Assembly (NCBI GenBank): GCA_958299035.1
Contig: CATQJL010000316.1
Location: 12,928,347 to 12,992,346 of the forward strand
Origin: Cylicocyclus nassatus
Lineage: Eukaryota > Nematoda > Chromadorea > Rhabditida > Strongylidae
Length of the DNA: 64,000 nucleotides
Direction of reading: 5' to 3'
This document shows, piece by piece, positions 1-11,630 of the stretch; within the stretch, counting starts at the first letter, position 1, and each line of letters starts with the position of its first letter. The notes under the pieces were generated by a model. It worked only from the letters and a program-made list of their open reading frames with translations. It searched no databases and was not told the DNA's origin. The translations under genes were made by a program, and so were the position numbers.

Positions 1-759
1 AGGACTTTCAGTCGCGATCGAAAACGCCTCTAAAGTTTTGCGTGTGAGGATCTCGGGTTCGCAAGCCAAGATTGTAACCTCAATGTTTATCTCTGCATCA
101 TTGTGGCGCTGTCGGAGTGCATGCCCAATGGCGTAGTAGGATTCGATCTTCTAAGCCCGTCTGAGTGTTCTTTAATAAGTGTGCATAATGGGCGCCCAGT
201 TTCACCTATATATGTTCTCTGCATGACTGACAGGTAATATGGTACACTACACCAGAAACCATACGGTCACCCTGCTTTCCGAATGGGCAAATAACACAAT
301 TGGAGTCGTACATAGTCTGTCATAGGCTCGATTGCGAACAAGTTGATGTTTGAGATTGACAGGTGGTATGTCAACGACTAGTACCCAGTCCTGAAATTCT
401 GCTCGGTCTATCAACTTTCTAACTGTTATACTTAGTTCTTCTGACACAAGTAGTAGGCAAAATGGAATTTTTGTTTCGGTTGCTGCAGTTCTGGTATTGT
501 CGTTGCGCTTGCGTATTCCATGGTTGCGCTTTTTGGTAGGGTACCCATTTGATCTTGCTACCGTTTCTGCCAATGCTAGCGAACAGATTTTTTCTGTGGT
601 TCCGGACGAGACGTTTGCAGCTGTTTTATACATGTTGCCAATTACCGACTTTTTGATGTGGGCCAGATGCGCTGAAACGTAGTGCACTAGTTTCACTGTT
701 TTTGTTTCACTAGAAGGTTTATGAGTGAGAAAGGTAGTGTAACAAAAAATTTGTCTCAT
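1..759 (-). mobile_element. Penelope-like retroelement relic with GIY-YIG endonuclease remnant
   Basis: Read on the minus strand, three frames joined by frameshifts give the C-terminal part of a nematode Penelope-like element. A linker contains LVRNRAYDRLCTTP, followed by a Cys-containing stretch NCVICPFGKQGD and then ITCQSCRE. The start of a GIY-YIG nuclease domain follows (YIGETGRPLCTLIKEH). The reverse transcriptase part is absent and the element runs off the left edge. Frameshifts lie near 290 and 225, and an in-frame stop near 75 ends the reading. It is a dead fragment. The family is assigned from memory of the linker and GIY-YIG motifs; a second fragment of the same family lies at 34,750-35,090. 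Confidence 0.75.
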
Positions 760-1347
760 CTAGCTAGGCTAGAGATAACACTATGATATTTATTTATCCT
801 CTAGCTGCTTTTAGCCGGTCATTTTGTGATATTATCTTATAATTAGTGGAATATTGCAACAAATCTAATTGTTTATTAGTTCGTGCAGAACAAATCGATC
901 AATATCAATTTCATTGCGATATAGACATTGCATCATAAGAGCTGCCTGGAACCTGGAAAGACTTGGTTTTTCAGTCCAGTAAAGTTAGCTTACGAAATGC
1001 TCAAGCTCAAATGCAATGCATTCTTCTCCCACTGTTACCATTGATGTTCTAGGAAAAATGCTTTTAGATTCTGCGGGTGAGCCAAATTCGCCCGTACTCG
1101 GCCAAGTTGACGATCCCTTTCCCACCCCCTCACCCCTCCCCCCATCAATAAGTGCATAAAGGGTGAAACTTCGAAGTGAGAGAATGCCTCTTCTACTAAA
1201 AATCTAAAATGTGCATCTCGTGAGTTCACACATTTAAAGTGTTGATCAGTGTTTGGGACCTGAATCGCGCAAGGTGCGGTCGGGGCTTTGAATGCGCATG
1301 CCGCGATTAAGATTGCGGAGTCCTGCAACGACTCTGCCTCTCCAACA
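760..1347. other. Intergenic, nothing recognised
   Basis: AT-rich DNA with short C-rich runs near 1,120-1,145. I see no coding exon, RNA gene or clear repeat boundary. Confidence 0.5.
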
Positions 1348-2207
1348 GCTGGGTTCATACTAATTCCCATGTTCCGAAACTGTCCCCGCACAGTTTTTCT
1401 ATGCTGGAGCTGTTCCGGAACTGTGCAGCATGCGCTGCGACCGCCCCGCACACGTTTTGAACGGCGGGAGTTGAAGAATTTTGACCGTTTTCAACGGTTT
1501 TTCTTCCAGATTCTTCTCATTTTGGCCTTAATCTTCTACCCCGCTTCTCCTTGTGTGAGAATAAAGTGAACTTAAAACGGGGTTGAAAAGTGAACGTTGT
1601 TCTTCTCTACTTATCTGAAACATGCACATAAAAGAGAACAGCGATTTCTTCAACTCGGTCAAACTCGCAGCTTTTCTCATCACTAGGAGAAGCGGAGTAG
1701 AAGAGAGAACGGAGAAGCAACGATATGTAAAAAGGAAAGGGGCTGCGAATGCCCAAAAACGAAATTCATCAAAAAACAAGAGCAAAGTTCCCATTTTCGC
1801 GTTTTTTGATACTTCGCAGTCCTAATTCGAGACAGATGCCTGTGGAATACGCAGCGAAGACCCCTGAAACAAAATAGATTTGAGCAAAAAGAAAACGAAG
1901 CGAGAATGGACAAAAACGCAAGAACAGACATTTTGTCGGATACGCAGAGCAAAAAAAGGGCTCAGTCTTCACCTCATTTTGAGTGCGAAGTTCTGCTGAT
2001 CAAAAAGGGAAACGGGGTAGAGGAATAAGGCCAAAATGAGAAAAATCTGGAAAAAAACCGTTGTAAACAATCGAAATTTTCTAACTCCCGCCCTTCAAAA
2101 CCCGTGCGGGGCAGTTACAGCGCATGCAGCACAGTTCCGGAACAGTTCCAGCACAGTGCGGGAACTGCGCGGGAACAGTTGCGGAAGGGAATCAGTATGA
2201 ACCCAGC
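1348..2207. mobile_element. Fold-back (MITE-like) element, 860 bp
   Basis: The ends are inverted copies beginning GCTGGGTTCATACT. Arms of roughly 200 bp match in inverted order and include the sequences around 1,385-1,550 and 2,000-2,170. The interior (1,580-1,990) has further inverted segments rich in AGAAGCGGAG. There is no transposase ORF; the small ORFs inside are arm read-through. Confidence 0.75.
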
Positions 2208-2750
2208 CAACCTCAACAGAACCTTGTCCACCCGTTCATCTCGACGTGAAGAAACTTCCGAAAAACTCACTTTATTACTTCCACGCTCTCCGGTAAAGAC
2301 TTACCCCTGACGAAGTCGGTCAATCTATTTCAGGAAGCGAGTGCGAATGGTGCACGGCAGCGCAAGTGATCTTTCATCGTTAGAGCTCTTATGCCCGCGC
2401 ACTTGGTCAATTTTCTTCGTCTTTTATTAGTTTTCAAGAAAAAAAACAAAAACTCTGGGGGTTGTCCACGCCCTTCAATAATGTTATCATTGTTCCCTAT
2501 CTTTATTAAGAATGTTATGGGCTAATAATGAGAGTTTATGAGTTGATACACGAAATAAGCAGCTTCAAAAATATCACTGCTGCGACAAAAGAAAGGCTTC
2601 TCTCATGTCTCTTGAGGGATTTGATCAAAATGCACAATCTTTCTGCTCATCAAAGGCAGTGGCCCAGGAGAATTGGAATTGCGAGCTTTGCCTCCCTGCC
2701 TGGCCTCCTGGATGCGCTGAGTCCCGGGTTATGCGTTTGACTGCGTTTGA

Positions 2751-2779
2751 CACTTTTTGACTTGAAAAGTCAAAAAGTG
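2751..2779. repeat. Perfect 11-bp hairpin
   Basis: CACTTTTTGAC, then seven bases, then its exact complement. Short isolated hairpin with no adjacent gene; probably a repeat remnant. Confidence 0.6.
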
Positions 2780-3362
2780 CTTTACGGCGTTTCCCGTCTT
2801 AGAGCTTGTTAGAACCAGTTGCAACTCAGCCGCTACTGGCTGCAAAGATAAAAACTTTCGAAGCGCTAAAAAGCTTGTAAGTTTTTGACAAAGATCAACT
2901 GTCCAAAATACTTCGAAGCCAAATTTTGCAATGGTCTAGCTGCATACTTGGCCTTATAAGAATCAGAGATCAATTATAGTTTTGTTGACATAAAATAAAA
3001 ACTCTAGTAGTCAATGGCCCTGCAGATTCTTGAAATTTTAATTTTCCAAATGGAACATTTTAATGCAAGACTCTCTTTGCAGTTATCAACTATAATCTCC
3101 GTGTTTTGAACGAAATGTTGTAAGATGGAAGACATCGCCAAAAAGCTCCTCGCGGATTACTAGTATTTTCAACTTGCTCTTGTCCAAAATTCAAGGACCA
3201 TTATCGGAGACAGCGTCCGACACCGGAAATGTTTCTCTATTCCCTAATGTTGGAATGTTTCGTGAATGCTTTTATAAGAAAGATGATAGAATCATAAAGT
3301 CTCTTACTTACTTTACTTCATCCAACGTGTATGGAAGTTGTTCGTAAGTGCTGGAATAGTGT

Positions 3363-3842
3363 TTACAATGGATATCGTCGTTCATAGTAAAAAAGCGAAG
3401 ATATAACCTCATTTGACGATAAATTTGGTAAGACACTTCGCTGCGAAAAACTTGATTCCGCTGCAGGTTTACTGGGCATAGCAGCAATTCCTCCAGTATA
3501 ACAAGAAGGAATAGCGATTCTCGATTTTGTGGCACGTTGAGGAGAAATAACGAATCTCGATTTTTTGGCATGTTGAGGATTCCGTACTGCCATGTAATGA
3601 GATACAAGAATAGGGTCCATATTTACAGAAGGAGACGGACATCCAGAAGATGAGCTTGTTTCCACATTAAGTTCGTGCCCACTGGCAGGCGCATCAACGT
3701 CTAGACGAAATCTACTTACAGAAGTAATCGTCGATGGAAAGAATTTACCATTTTTTCGTTGTGGAATAATTGCTTTTGTGATTTTCGGTGAGTGCTCCCT
3801 TCCTCTATCATTATTCTGTTTCCTACGCGAAAGACTAGCCAT
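3363..3842 (-). CDS. Hypothetical basic Ser/Pro-rich ORF, 159 residues
   Basis: An uninterrupted minus-strand ORF of 159 codons starts with MASLSRRKQNNDRG. It is Ser/Pro/Lys/Arg-rich with no membrane segment, signal peptide or recognisable domain. The repeated wording HAKKSR and RATKSR suggests a weak internal repeat. There is no conserved neighbour. It could be an exon continued by splicing: GT dinucleotides in plausible donor context lie inside it. It could equally be a chance ORF, since the composition is typical of disordered nematode proteins but also of random sequence. Confidence 0.25.
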   Translation of the reverse strand: MASLSRRKQNNDRGREHSPKITKAIIPQRKNGKFFPSTITSVSRFRLDVDAPASGHELNVETSSSSGCPSPSVNMDPILVSHYMAVRNPQHAKKSRFVISPQRATKSRIAIPSCYTGGIAAMPSKPAAESSFSQRSVLPNLSSNEVISSLFYYERRYPL

Positions 3843-3977
3843 TTTTGATACTATATAGCATTTTTGTAGCGGTGACGGATTAGAAGTTTTACTGATCTTG
3901 TTTTCCTATAAGTAGACACATCTGTAAATGGATAAAATATCTGCTTCAAACCGATTATGGGTCATACGCAGGACCAA

Positions 3978-4034
3978 GCGATACCGCCCCCCCCCCAGGT
4001 GTCATGCCTCACCTGGAAGGGGGGGGGGGGTCGC
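3978..4034. repeat. Hairpin with poly-C/poly-G arms
   Basis: A run of ten C (3,987-3,996), AGGT, a short loop, the complementary ACCT and a run of twelve G (4,019-4,030). The arms pair to a GC-only hairpin. A larger version occurs at 12,651-12,795. Confidence 0.7.
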
Positions 4035-4199
4035 ATTGAGGGGTCAGGTATGGGAGGGAGTCGTTATTGAGGTGTTGATGCTAGCGATAAATGATATTCG
4101 CTAACAAAATCAGGTAGATTTTATGCAGATTTTTAGCACATTGATGTTTTGGCCCACCATCGCATACGTAGGCATAATGAAAGAGCCTTAAAAGCATAA

Positions 4200-4560
4200 T
4201 AGCATCATTTTCGTAAATAGGATGTCAAATAGCCCCTGTAGGCTAAGTTTCGGCAAGTTCTGAGGTTTACAAATATTGGGGCCACCCTAACAAGACGATC
4301 ATTTTGGAAAATGTTAATTTTGTTTCAAAGGTGAGTCAGCTAATTCTTTCTGCACTTATTACAAAGAACTGCTATTTCCTTACTCACATTAAAAATCCTA
4401 CTGTGAATAATTTTCAAACTATGTTGAGAGCAAGCCAAAATCCCATTTGTCCAAATTTGCCCTTTAATATCTCAGACTAGAGAAGAGCAGTCAGGCTCAA
4501 ATTGCTTTTGTGAAAGTTATGAGGATTAAACTACCGAGTATATTCATTCTTGCCGCCTTC
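4200..4560 (+). repeat. Dispersed repeat shared with 12,240-12,650
   Basis: This stretch and 12,240-12,650 align in the same orientation over several hundred bases. Shared blocks include AGCCCCTGTAG/ACCCCTGTAG and TTTGTTTCAAAGGTGA. The copies are diverged and neither encodes an ORF. Confidence 0.6.
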
Positions 4561-4774
4561 TGCACTTATTACAAAGAAAAATTTTGTTCACGTACTATCG
4601 CAGACTTGTCACCTTATCGTAACCAACGTCTTCGCGTTATACTCCATTTGCTTAGGTAAGGAAAAACGACTAGTTCCCCAAAAAAATTTTTTGAACGAAA
4701 CTTCTGCTGTGTAGAGAAGAAGGTTTAGCAGTGGCAACGATATGAAAAAAGCAGATATTTGAGTTTTGAAGGTG

Positions 4775-4952
4775 ACTTAATGGGATGTGGCATGCAGTCT
4801 TCTTCAACCCGGAGTAGGCGAAACATTTAAAGTGGAGCAGCGCGTACGCACCGCCACAGGATCTCGAGAAAGATTGGAATGAAGAGAGCAGACTGCAAAG
4901 CACCTCAAATCGTTGCGAAGCGGACTCCCGCCAGTTCAATTTCCGCCTAAAC
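4775..4952 (-). repeat. Dispersed repeat shared in inverse orientation with 36,146-36,376
   Basis: Blocks such as CGGAGTAGGCGAAACAT, GTGGAGCAGCGCGTACGCA and GGACTCCCGCCAGTTCAAT recur, reverse-complemented, around 36,146-36,376. Non-coding; family unknown. Confidence 0.55.
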
Positions 4953-5055
4953 TGAGTTGAAATTTACTACAAAAGGGTGTAACAGCCACAGCCTTCAAGG
5001 GTTTGTGCCGCACCCCATAAATTCACCTTCAAAGAGAGTTTTAGCGAACAGTTTA

Positions 5056-5230
5056 CCCTTTGCTTCAACCGGATAGGCTGCTGGAAAGCGGGTTCTCATG
5101 ACCTGGGAAGCGACTGCTCGCGCCCGCGACGCAGTCTGCGTCTACCTGCGACATGCTCTTTGATCACTTTCTAGCCTTAATTGGGAACGGAGCCCCGCCT
5201 TTCAGCCGTCGATCTGAATGAAGCAAAGGG
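5056..5230. mobile_element. MITE family A, 175 bp, TA-flanked
   Basis: Inverted ends CCCTTTGCTTCA with TA on both sides and GC-rich arms. A second member of nearly the same length is at 27,495-27,668; both share an internal CGCGCCCGC core and GGAGCCCCGCCTT. Non-autonomous DNA transposon, probably Tc1/mariner type given the TA target (inference). Confidence 0.7.
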
Positions 5231-6411
5231 TATATACGGTTCGATAGCCAAAATCTCGTAGTTTTTGTAGAGGTAAGCTGAATTCCTCTTCTTTTTTTAG
5301 TAGTTGCTGAAAGCACGACTACTGTAAGCTAAAAAACGGGACAAATGGACTTTGTCTGGGTCCTAATTTCACAGTTTGATGGTTATTTGAAGCAAGATTT
5401 ATGGTAAGGGCAAACAGGGAGCAGTGGTTTGTATTGCGTAGAAAAAGAGGTAGCTAATTTACTTTTGAGATATTCTTAACCGTGTATAAAAATGACCCTC
5501 TACTTGGGAATGCGTATTGGAAACCCTCAGCATTCGCTAGAACTTGGCTCACAGGGGTTATTTGACATGATAATTAGGAATATGCTACTAACTATGCTTG
5601 GTAGAGCCTCTATGTCATTCCTACGGCAGCCAAATGAGGGGTGGGTGAGGGGGTATATCGAGACAAATGGTGGGGGGAGGGGAATTGGGTCTTCTTGAAA
5701 CTCACAGTGAGTTTTATTATACTACAAAGATATCAGGTTGAAGATTTAGGCCGTATTTTCACGATAACTTTGCCGATGCCGCAGGCAATCATTTACGAGA
5801 TAGTCACAAATCAAAAAATGATTTCAACATGGTGCGGCAACGCGAATGACGCATGCGACGTCGCAACTTTCACTTGCTTCATTTTCCATAAGAAAAACAG
5901 TGTTTTTCATACCTATGGCTACCATGCGCGTACTAGGTGGATTTAGTTACCATTCGATACTGAGGGCTTGTTTCTATCTCCCATGAAAACGAAGCAATCA
6001 TACCCAGATGACAAAATTGATAGGCTTCACATTCAATCGGAATTCTGGGTAAAGCTTACTTGACTTGCTGATCAATAGTATAGTGCTGATTTCACGAAAT
6101 GAGGGCACTTTGTAGATGATCGAGCAAAAATGCATGCTTTTTTGCCGCGCGCGAATTCGCGGTCCAAAACGTGTTCAAACTTTAGCTTATCAAATGCAGC
6201 TCTCATCTCTTTTAATTTTTATATAAATTGCTCTTCATGAGATGTAATCATGAACTAAGGTCCAAAGATAAAAAATAGGGCGTCATTATTAGTCAAAACC
6301 ATAAGCTGCAATAAGAGTAATTCTAGGTTCATCAAATAAATTCCCTCGATTTCTATTTGGAGCGGTTACCCTGGTGAAATCATTATTTTTTGCAACTATT
6401 AGGTCATAATA

Positions 6412-7113
6412 TTAGGTCGTTCCGAAAGTCCTTGCGCACGATTTTCAAAAATTCATAACTCTTCAAGTTCTCAACGAATTCTTACGAATAAAATTTTACT
6501 CAAGAGAGGAACTCATGCTCTTTGCAACTGTGTCTGAATTGTTCGTTACTGTATACAAATGAAGGAGGTAGAAGCTCAAAACCAAGATCACTCAAAATTT
6601 GAATTCTTCGTGGAGGGTCATAAAAATCGAAGACCTGCAACAAAAATCGAAGCAGTATTGTAGGATCTTTCACCAGCTCTTTCGAACAGTGCAAAGTTTG
6701 CGCCGATTGAGTGTCTCTACGAAAAGTTATGATTTCCCTGAAAAATGCCGAAATAGATCAAATTCGCCCTTTTGTATTGATTGCTCGAAAATCGTAACTT
6801 TTCATAGAGACGCTCAATCAGCGCAAACTTTGCACTGTTGGAAAGAGCTGGTGAAAGAACCTACAATACCGACTGCTCCGATTTTTATTGCAAGTCTCCG
6901 ATTTATTATGACCCTACACGAAAAATTCAAATTTTGAGTGATTTCGGTTTTGAGCTTCTATCTCCTTCATTTGTATACACGAATAATTCAGGTACAGGTG
7001 CAAAGAGCATGAGTTCCTCTCTTAAGCAAAATTTTGATCGTACAAATTCGTCAATAATTTAAAGAATTAAGAATTTTCGAATATCGTGCGCAAGAACTTT
7101 CGGAACGACCTAA
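6412..7113. mobile_element. Palindromic mariner-type MITE, 702 bp
   Basis: Ends TTAGGTCGTTCCGAAAGT in inverted orientation, flanked by TA duplicates (6,410-6,411 and 7,114-7,115). The two halves are near-complementary along the whole length about a centre near 6,760. The TIR resembles mariner ends. No transposase is present; the ORFs inside are palindrome read-through. A solo relative of the TIR sits at 21,605-21,625. Confidence 0.85.
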
Positions 7114-7382
7114 TAGAATCGCATGTTCGTACATTAAGCGCATTCGAAGAAGACCTCTTTATCTTTGTTCTATAAAAGTGCGCCGGTACACGGAAACCTT
7201 ATATGACCCCCTTACCTCAATTACTCCTTCTTTTGGCACGTTTTTTGCCATGTCATTCTGCCCCATTTTTTGCTTATCGACATTCTCGAAAAACACATTT
7301 GAGAAAATTTTAGGACAGCTTTTCACTTACATATATTGTGTCTGCGACATTCGCTGTCTCCTGAAAGTTTTATGTGTCAATT

Positions 7383-7730
7383 ATGAACAAGAAAAACTGC
7401 GTGGATGAGACATTGCCCACCGGACACTGTGTTTTTTCCGGCGCTTTGGGTGGTTGCATCAAACGTGCTCGTACTCTTGGATCAAGCAATGGATTCTTTG
7501 GATCATCGTCCAGAGATTTCAAATTGGTCTGGAAACAGAATTAACCGTAAGTTTCGTTTTTATTATGAATCAAGGGCAAATATTGATATAGTGAACTGCT
7601 AAAGTCTTTGCACAGGAATCTATCATTCAGACACTAAGAACAAGGCGCAGAAATTTTTTAGTCGAACAACTATACGAAATAGGATTGGCCATGGACCGTA
7701 GGGAATCAACAGGGCAGGACTTTGCGTAGC
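7383..7730 (+). CDS. Possible splice-flanked exons, unrecognised
   Basis: A 53-codon ATG ORF (7,383-7,544) reads MNKKNCVDETLP and continues through GALGGCIKRARTLGSS. Immediately after it lies a consensus donor (GTAAGTTT at 7,547) and, 69 bp later, an acceptor (TTTGCACAG ending at 7,615). The segment from 7,616 to the TAG ending at 7,730 is open and reads ESIIQTLRTRRRNFLVEQL in one frame. Short introns of this size are normal in nematodes. The frames on the two sides do not give one unique protein: two of the three joins stay open. No family is recognised. It could be the 3' end of a gene or a chance arrangement. Confidence 0.2.
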
Positions 7731-8811
7731 CTGTGACCGTATTCATCAACGAACCCGTGAATTCCGCTATTTATTGGGTCCGCGAACCAAGTGGGTTCCG
7801 CATTTTCGCGATTTACTGGGAAAGATTGGTATTCACATATGCTCTGCTGGATTGCTATCTAGTACGTCAGCGATGTGCTAGTGCCTTGGCCCTTTGCGGT
7901 ATGTTATTGCATGGAGCTATATGTGTGCAACTCAATTTTTTGCTTGAATCTATCACAGATACGCAAGCAAACAGCTTTTTATACAGAAAATCCACAGAAC
8001 AATTCCAAATTCTTGCACATTTTCTTCGAAGTGCCCAAAATTATCAAAAGCAGAGAAAAATTGCAGTTTTTAGTCAAGAAAAAATCTTGGAAGCTATCGA
8101 ATGATTCGTTTGTTTGAGGTCTCAGCTTTTTGATTTTTCATTGTCCTCTACCCTCCGTGAATAGTTAAATGAAGCTGAAAGGTAGATACTGCGCGTATAT
8201 GTGCAGCAAATAGCTCCTATTATACAGGAGGTATGTCGCAGATGTCCGCGCGGGCCACCCGCTTGGCAATATTATCCCCAATTCCTAATCGTATTATAAA
8301 CGTTTCGGTAGGTGGTGGTGGTTAATGTTATCACCTTATAACTGATTTCTTGTATGAGCGTACTCAAACTCAATGGAGGGTTTGGGGGAAGGGGATGGGG
8401 AGTAATTGATTGCTGCGAACAAAATGGTCGAATAAGCAAGCAATTTGTTTTCGCTCGTGTTTGACTGAAACAATTCTTAAAATTTTCTAATACTTCTATT
8501 AGCCTTGTGAAAAAATTCTTCGGAAAGAGGATGCCGCCGCCCCTCAAACCACCCTCTCAACTCCCTTCTACGATATCGGGGTCACGGATCAAAAATTCTG
8601 GGAAGCATCCGAGAAATCCTTTTGTCGCTCCACGAACAGAAATCGTATGCCATTGCGAACTTCTGCATTCACCATAAAGAGCATTCATTAAAGAAGAGGA
8701 TCCAAACGCTCAGAACGATATTGGGACTTGAGAGCTGGCATATCTCATATTAGAAAGCTTCGCAATACTACTGTTGACGCAAAAATTTCGTCACTGGCAA
8801 AAAAACGTTTA
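7731..8811. other. Intergenic, nothing recognised
   Basis: Contains only short ORFs in overlapping frames and a G-rich stretch near 8,375-8,402. No repeat boundary or exon chain is evident. Confidence 0.45.
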
Positions 8812-9149
8812 TCCGTGGCTTTTTGAGATGAAATGTATACCGTTACACTCGCCTTCGAACGCTGATTCTGAATCTGACTTCCGTTTCTGCTAATCTTTTC
8901 TCTGGAAGAAGTTATGAAAAAATTTTGCGCCAAGTTTGGCCGCGCGACTTGAATACAAAATAAACACCAACATGGTAACATGTTAACACGCATTCATTTT
9001 CCGTTCATTTTCCTTTTTATAGCCAAATTTGGCGCGGAAATCCTTCATAAATTCTTTCAGAGAAACGATTAGCAGAAACGGAAGTCATGTTCGGAATCAG
9101 CATTCGAAGACAAGTGTAATGTATACATTTCATTCCAAAAGGCCACGGA
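8812..9149. mobile_element. Fold-back element, 338 bp
   Basis: Ends TCCGTGGC / GCCACGGA. Arms of about 140 bp (8,812-8,951 and about 9,022-9,149) are inverted copies that include AGCAGAAACGGAAGTCA on the right arm. It directly abuts the next palindrome, with only a couple of bases between them. Confidence 0.75.
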
Positions 9150-9151
9150 CT

Positions 9152-9867
9152 CTAAGGGCCGCATGCACTAACACCCCCGCGGGGAAGGGATCGCAACTCA
9201 AAAGAAAGCTTCATATCCTGAAGCTCCAGGTATCTGAATTTCACGTTGTGTACGTAACCGTAAGTATTCCTACTATCCTTCACTATGAACACATTGAACA
9301 GCAGCGAGAAGCTGTACAAGTCGCAGTTTCCAGCATTTGTATGATCCCTGACGATCCCCGGCGCTTTTATTTGAAGTCATTTTTCTTTCTCCAGAGTTAA
9401 CGAAAAGTTGCCAAAGTTGTGCAGATTATCTAACCCAACACTGCTAAGCATGTTGCTGATAAGAACAAGTGATGTAACGGTGTCATGAAACTTGCGATGA
9501 ACCACAAGTCGAAAGCTGTGGTTTATCGAAAAACTCGATTTTTCAAAAACTCATTTGTTCTGCTGCTGCTTGGCATGCTTGGCACTGTTGTGTTAGATAA
9601 CTAGTACAACTTTGGAAGGTTTTCGTTAGCTTCAAAGAAAGAAAAATGACTCTGAAGAAACGCGCCGGGGATCGTCAGGGATCATACAAAAGCTGGAAAA
9701 TGCGGCTTGTACAGCTTCTCGCTCCTGTTCAAGGTGCTCATAATGGAAGATAGTAGGAATACTTGCGAACAGGTAGATAGCGTGAAATCTAGATATCTGG
9801 AGCTTCATAATATAAAGCTCTCATCTGATCCCCTCCCCAGCGGGGTTGTTAGAGCATGCGGCCCTAA
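9152..9867. mobile_element. Palindromic element family B, copy 1 (716 bp)
   Basis: Inverted ends CTAAGGGCCGCATGC and GCATGCGGCCCTAAG; both halves are complementary around a centre near 9,500. A second copy is at 35,279-35,989 (711 bp) with the same internal landmarks, including GATCCCCGGCGCTTTT and AACAAGTGATGTA. Non-coding, non-autonomous. Confidence 0.85.
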
Positions 9868-9885
9868 GTATCATACCCTTATTAG

Positions 9886-11481
9886 TGTGGCTGAGGGTGA
9901 CAACACTGAGTGTCGAGTTGCGATGCACAGCCGAGTACTCTGGTAGAGCCTCCCCCCCCCCCCTCAAGCTGTGAAGGCGTTCGACGTTGTTTCGGTAGGA
10001 TGCTTAGCCAAGAGCCGACCGGGCCTGATCTCCCGCCGTCTGGCTTTTCCAGTCGCTAAGCGGTTCTTACGCTCCACACCTAGGCCAGCAATTAAGAGTA
10101 GACTTGGTAAATCTGCTCTTGTAGGGGAAACTTCTACTATTCCGTCAGCAAGAAAAAATGGAAAAACCCCTGTGCATCGGATTCCACCTACGGCGCCGGG
10201 TGGTAGCAATAACGATGTCAGAATTCTCAGGGGGCCTTTTCAATTGAACGAAAACGACACGTCTGCCCAGACAACACGCCATGGAAAGTGTCTCATGCTC
10301 TGCACCTACAACGCAGGACAGTCTCCATAAACGCCGCCCTCCATGCTGTTATCGACGCTGCAGAGCCCATCAAGTACCACGTCAACGCTCTGCAAGAAAC
10401 GGAGTCCAGAAAGAAGACGTGCGCAAGATGATTGATAAGACCCTCATCATTCGTGGTAAGAAGGTTTCATCACAAACATTGGATCCTGCGACTACGCATC
10501 TACGTCGGAAGACCATCAGCATCATCCTGCTACCCTCCGACATCTGCAGCTGATGAATCAGAACTTGATGCTCTCTATAAAGACGTGAAGGAGGTGTCCG
10601 CAACGAAAAGACCTTTTATAAGTTTGTTGTGGACGATTCAACGCGAAAATTGGGATGCCACTGGAAAAGAAATACAGGATCGGAAAGTTTGGATATGGGC
10701 TCCCGAACGAAAACGGCAGCTGTCTCGTTGGGCTACTCTCCGCCGCACGATTTTTCCATGTTATTTCCATCTTCATGAAGAAAGAACATTACCAGTGGAC
10801 ATGGGAATCGCCCAACGGAACGACTCACGCGGAGATCGAATCGACCGCATTCTCACTAAGCGAAGTTGGAGCTTGCTCGATGTCTCAGTAGTTCCCTAAA
10901 AGGTTACCTGCGTGGACCACATGAGAGACGGTTTTGGGGGTCATAGAAGTCTGCCGTGAGTACCGATTGCCTCTCATCCTAACCTTTGTCGACTACGAGA
11001 AAGCCTTTGGCAGCGTCGAAACCAACGCCATTCTGTCAGCGCTAATCGATCAAGGAATGGACCGCTTACGTGAGAACGTCAGCCCGACTGCTTAAAGGCA
11101 GCGTCCAGGCAGATCTGGACCTATGGGGCTTTTACGTGGAAAGTACTTTTGGGGCCCTAACTAAGGCACTGCCCAAGCGGCAGCTCAGGTAGTGCTGTAA
11201 TGGCTAAGATATTCCCCTCGAAACTGGACCCCGCGACCGTGTTTCGCATGGATTCATGGCGCAAAGCGTGGATCCTGGCGCGAAACTGCCATGAATCCAT
11301 CCGAATACGTCCGCGGGGACCAGTTTCGAGGGGAATATCTTAGCCATTAGAGCATTACCTGAGCTGCCGCTTGGGCAGTGCCTTAGTTAGGGCCCCAAAT
11401 GTACTTTCCACGTAAAAGCCCCATAGGTCCAGATCTGCCTGGACGCTGCCTTTAAGGATTGTACAACAAATGCAGCTGTCA
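9886..11481 (+). pseudogene. Decayed RTE-class LINE copy, internally deleted
   Basis: The + strand aligns with the fuller RTE element at 30,740-34,033. It keeps the 5' region with CAAGCTGTGAAGG and the endonuclease segment in broken frames (THAEIESTAF, SLLDVS). After about 10,905 it jumps directly to the reverse transcriptase piece VIEVCREYRLPLILTFVDYEKAF, where the active copy has EYLLPLVLTFVDYEKAFDSV. Roughly the endonuclease-RT linker and first RT motifs are missing. The RT reading breaks at 11,091, where a 366-bp palindrome is inserted, and resumes for about 25 bases at 11,457. Several frameshifts; non-functional. Confidence 0.85.
11096..11451. mobile_element. Palindromic MITE with TTAA flanks, inserted in RTE relic
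   Basis: Ends AGGCAGCGTCCAGGC and its complement, with nearly perfect arms of about 160 bp and TTAA on both sides (11,092-11,095 and 11,452-11,455). Comparison with the intact RTE copy places it inside the codons for CYKDC, so it is a clean insertion. TTAA duplications suggest a piggyBac-type mobiliser (inference; no transposase here). Confidence 0.85.
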
Positions 11482-11630
11482 GTGCGCACGTCACGGAACC
11501 GTGCCGTCTAAAGAGGGAAGCTACCTAACTTAGCTCGCGCTTTCGGAATAAGACACATATATTTGGAATCAGCTTCGAACGCTGTTGCCAGATGTGCTGT
11601 TCCCAGCTGCCGCGCATAATTCGCAACGGA

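Noticed and set aside
6500..7062. ORFs of 64-112 codons
   Set aside because: Read-through of the 702-bp mariner-type palindrome; each has a mirror ORF in the other arm.
9029..9400. 123-codon ORF (MARKSFINSFRETISRNGS)
   Set aside because: Crosses the junction of two fold-back elements; similar peptides appear on the opposite arm at 8,745-8,993.
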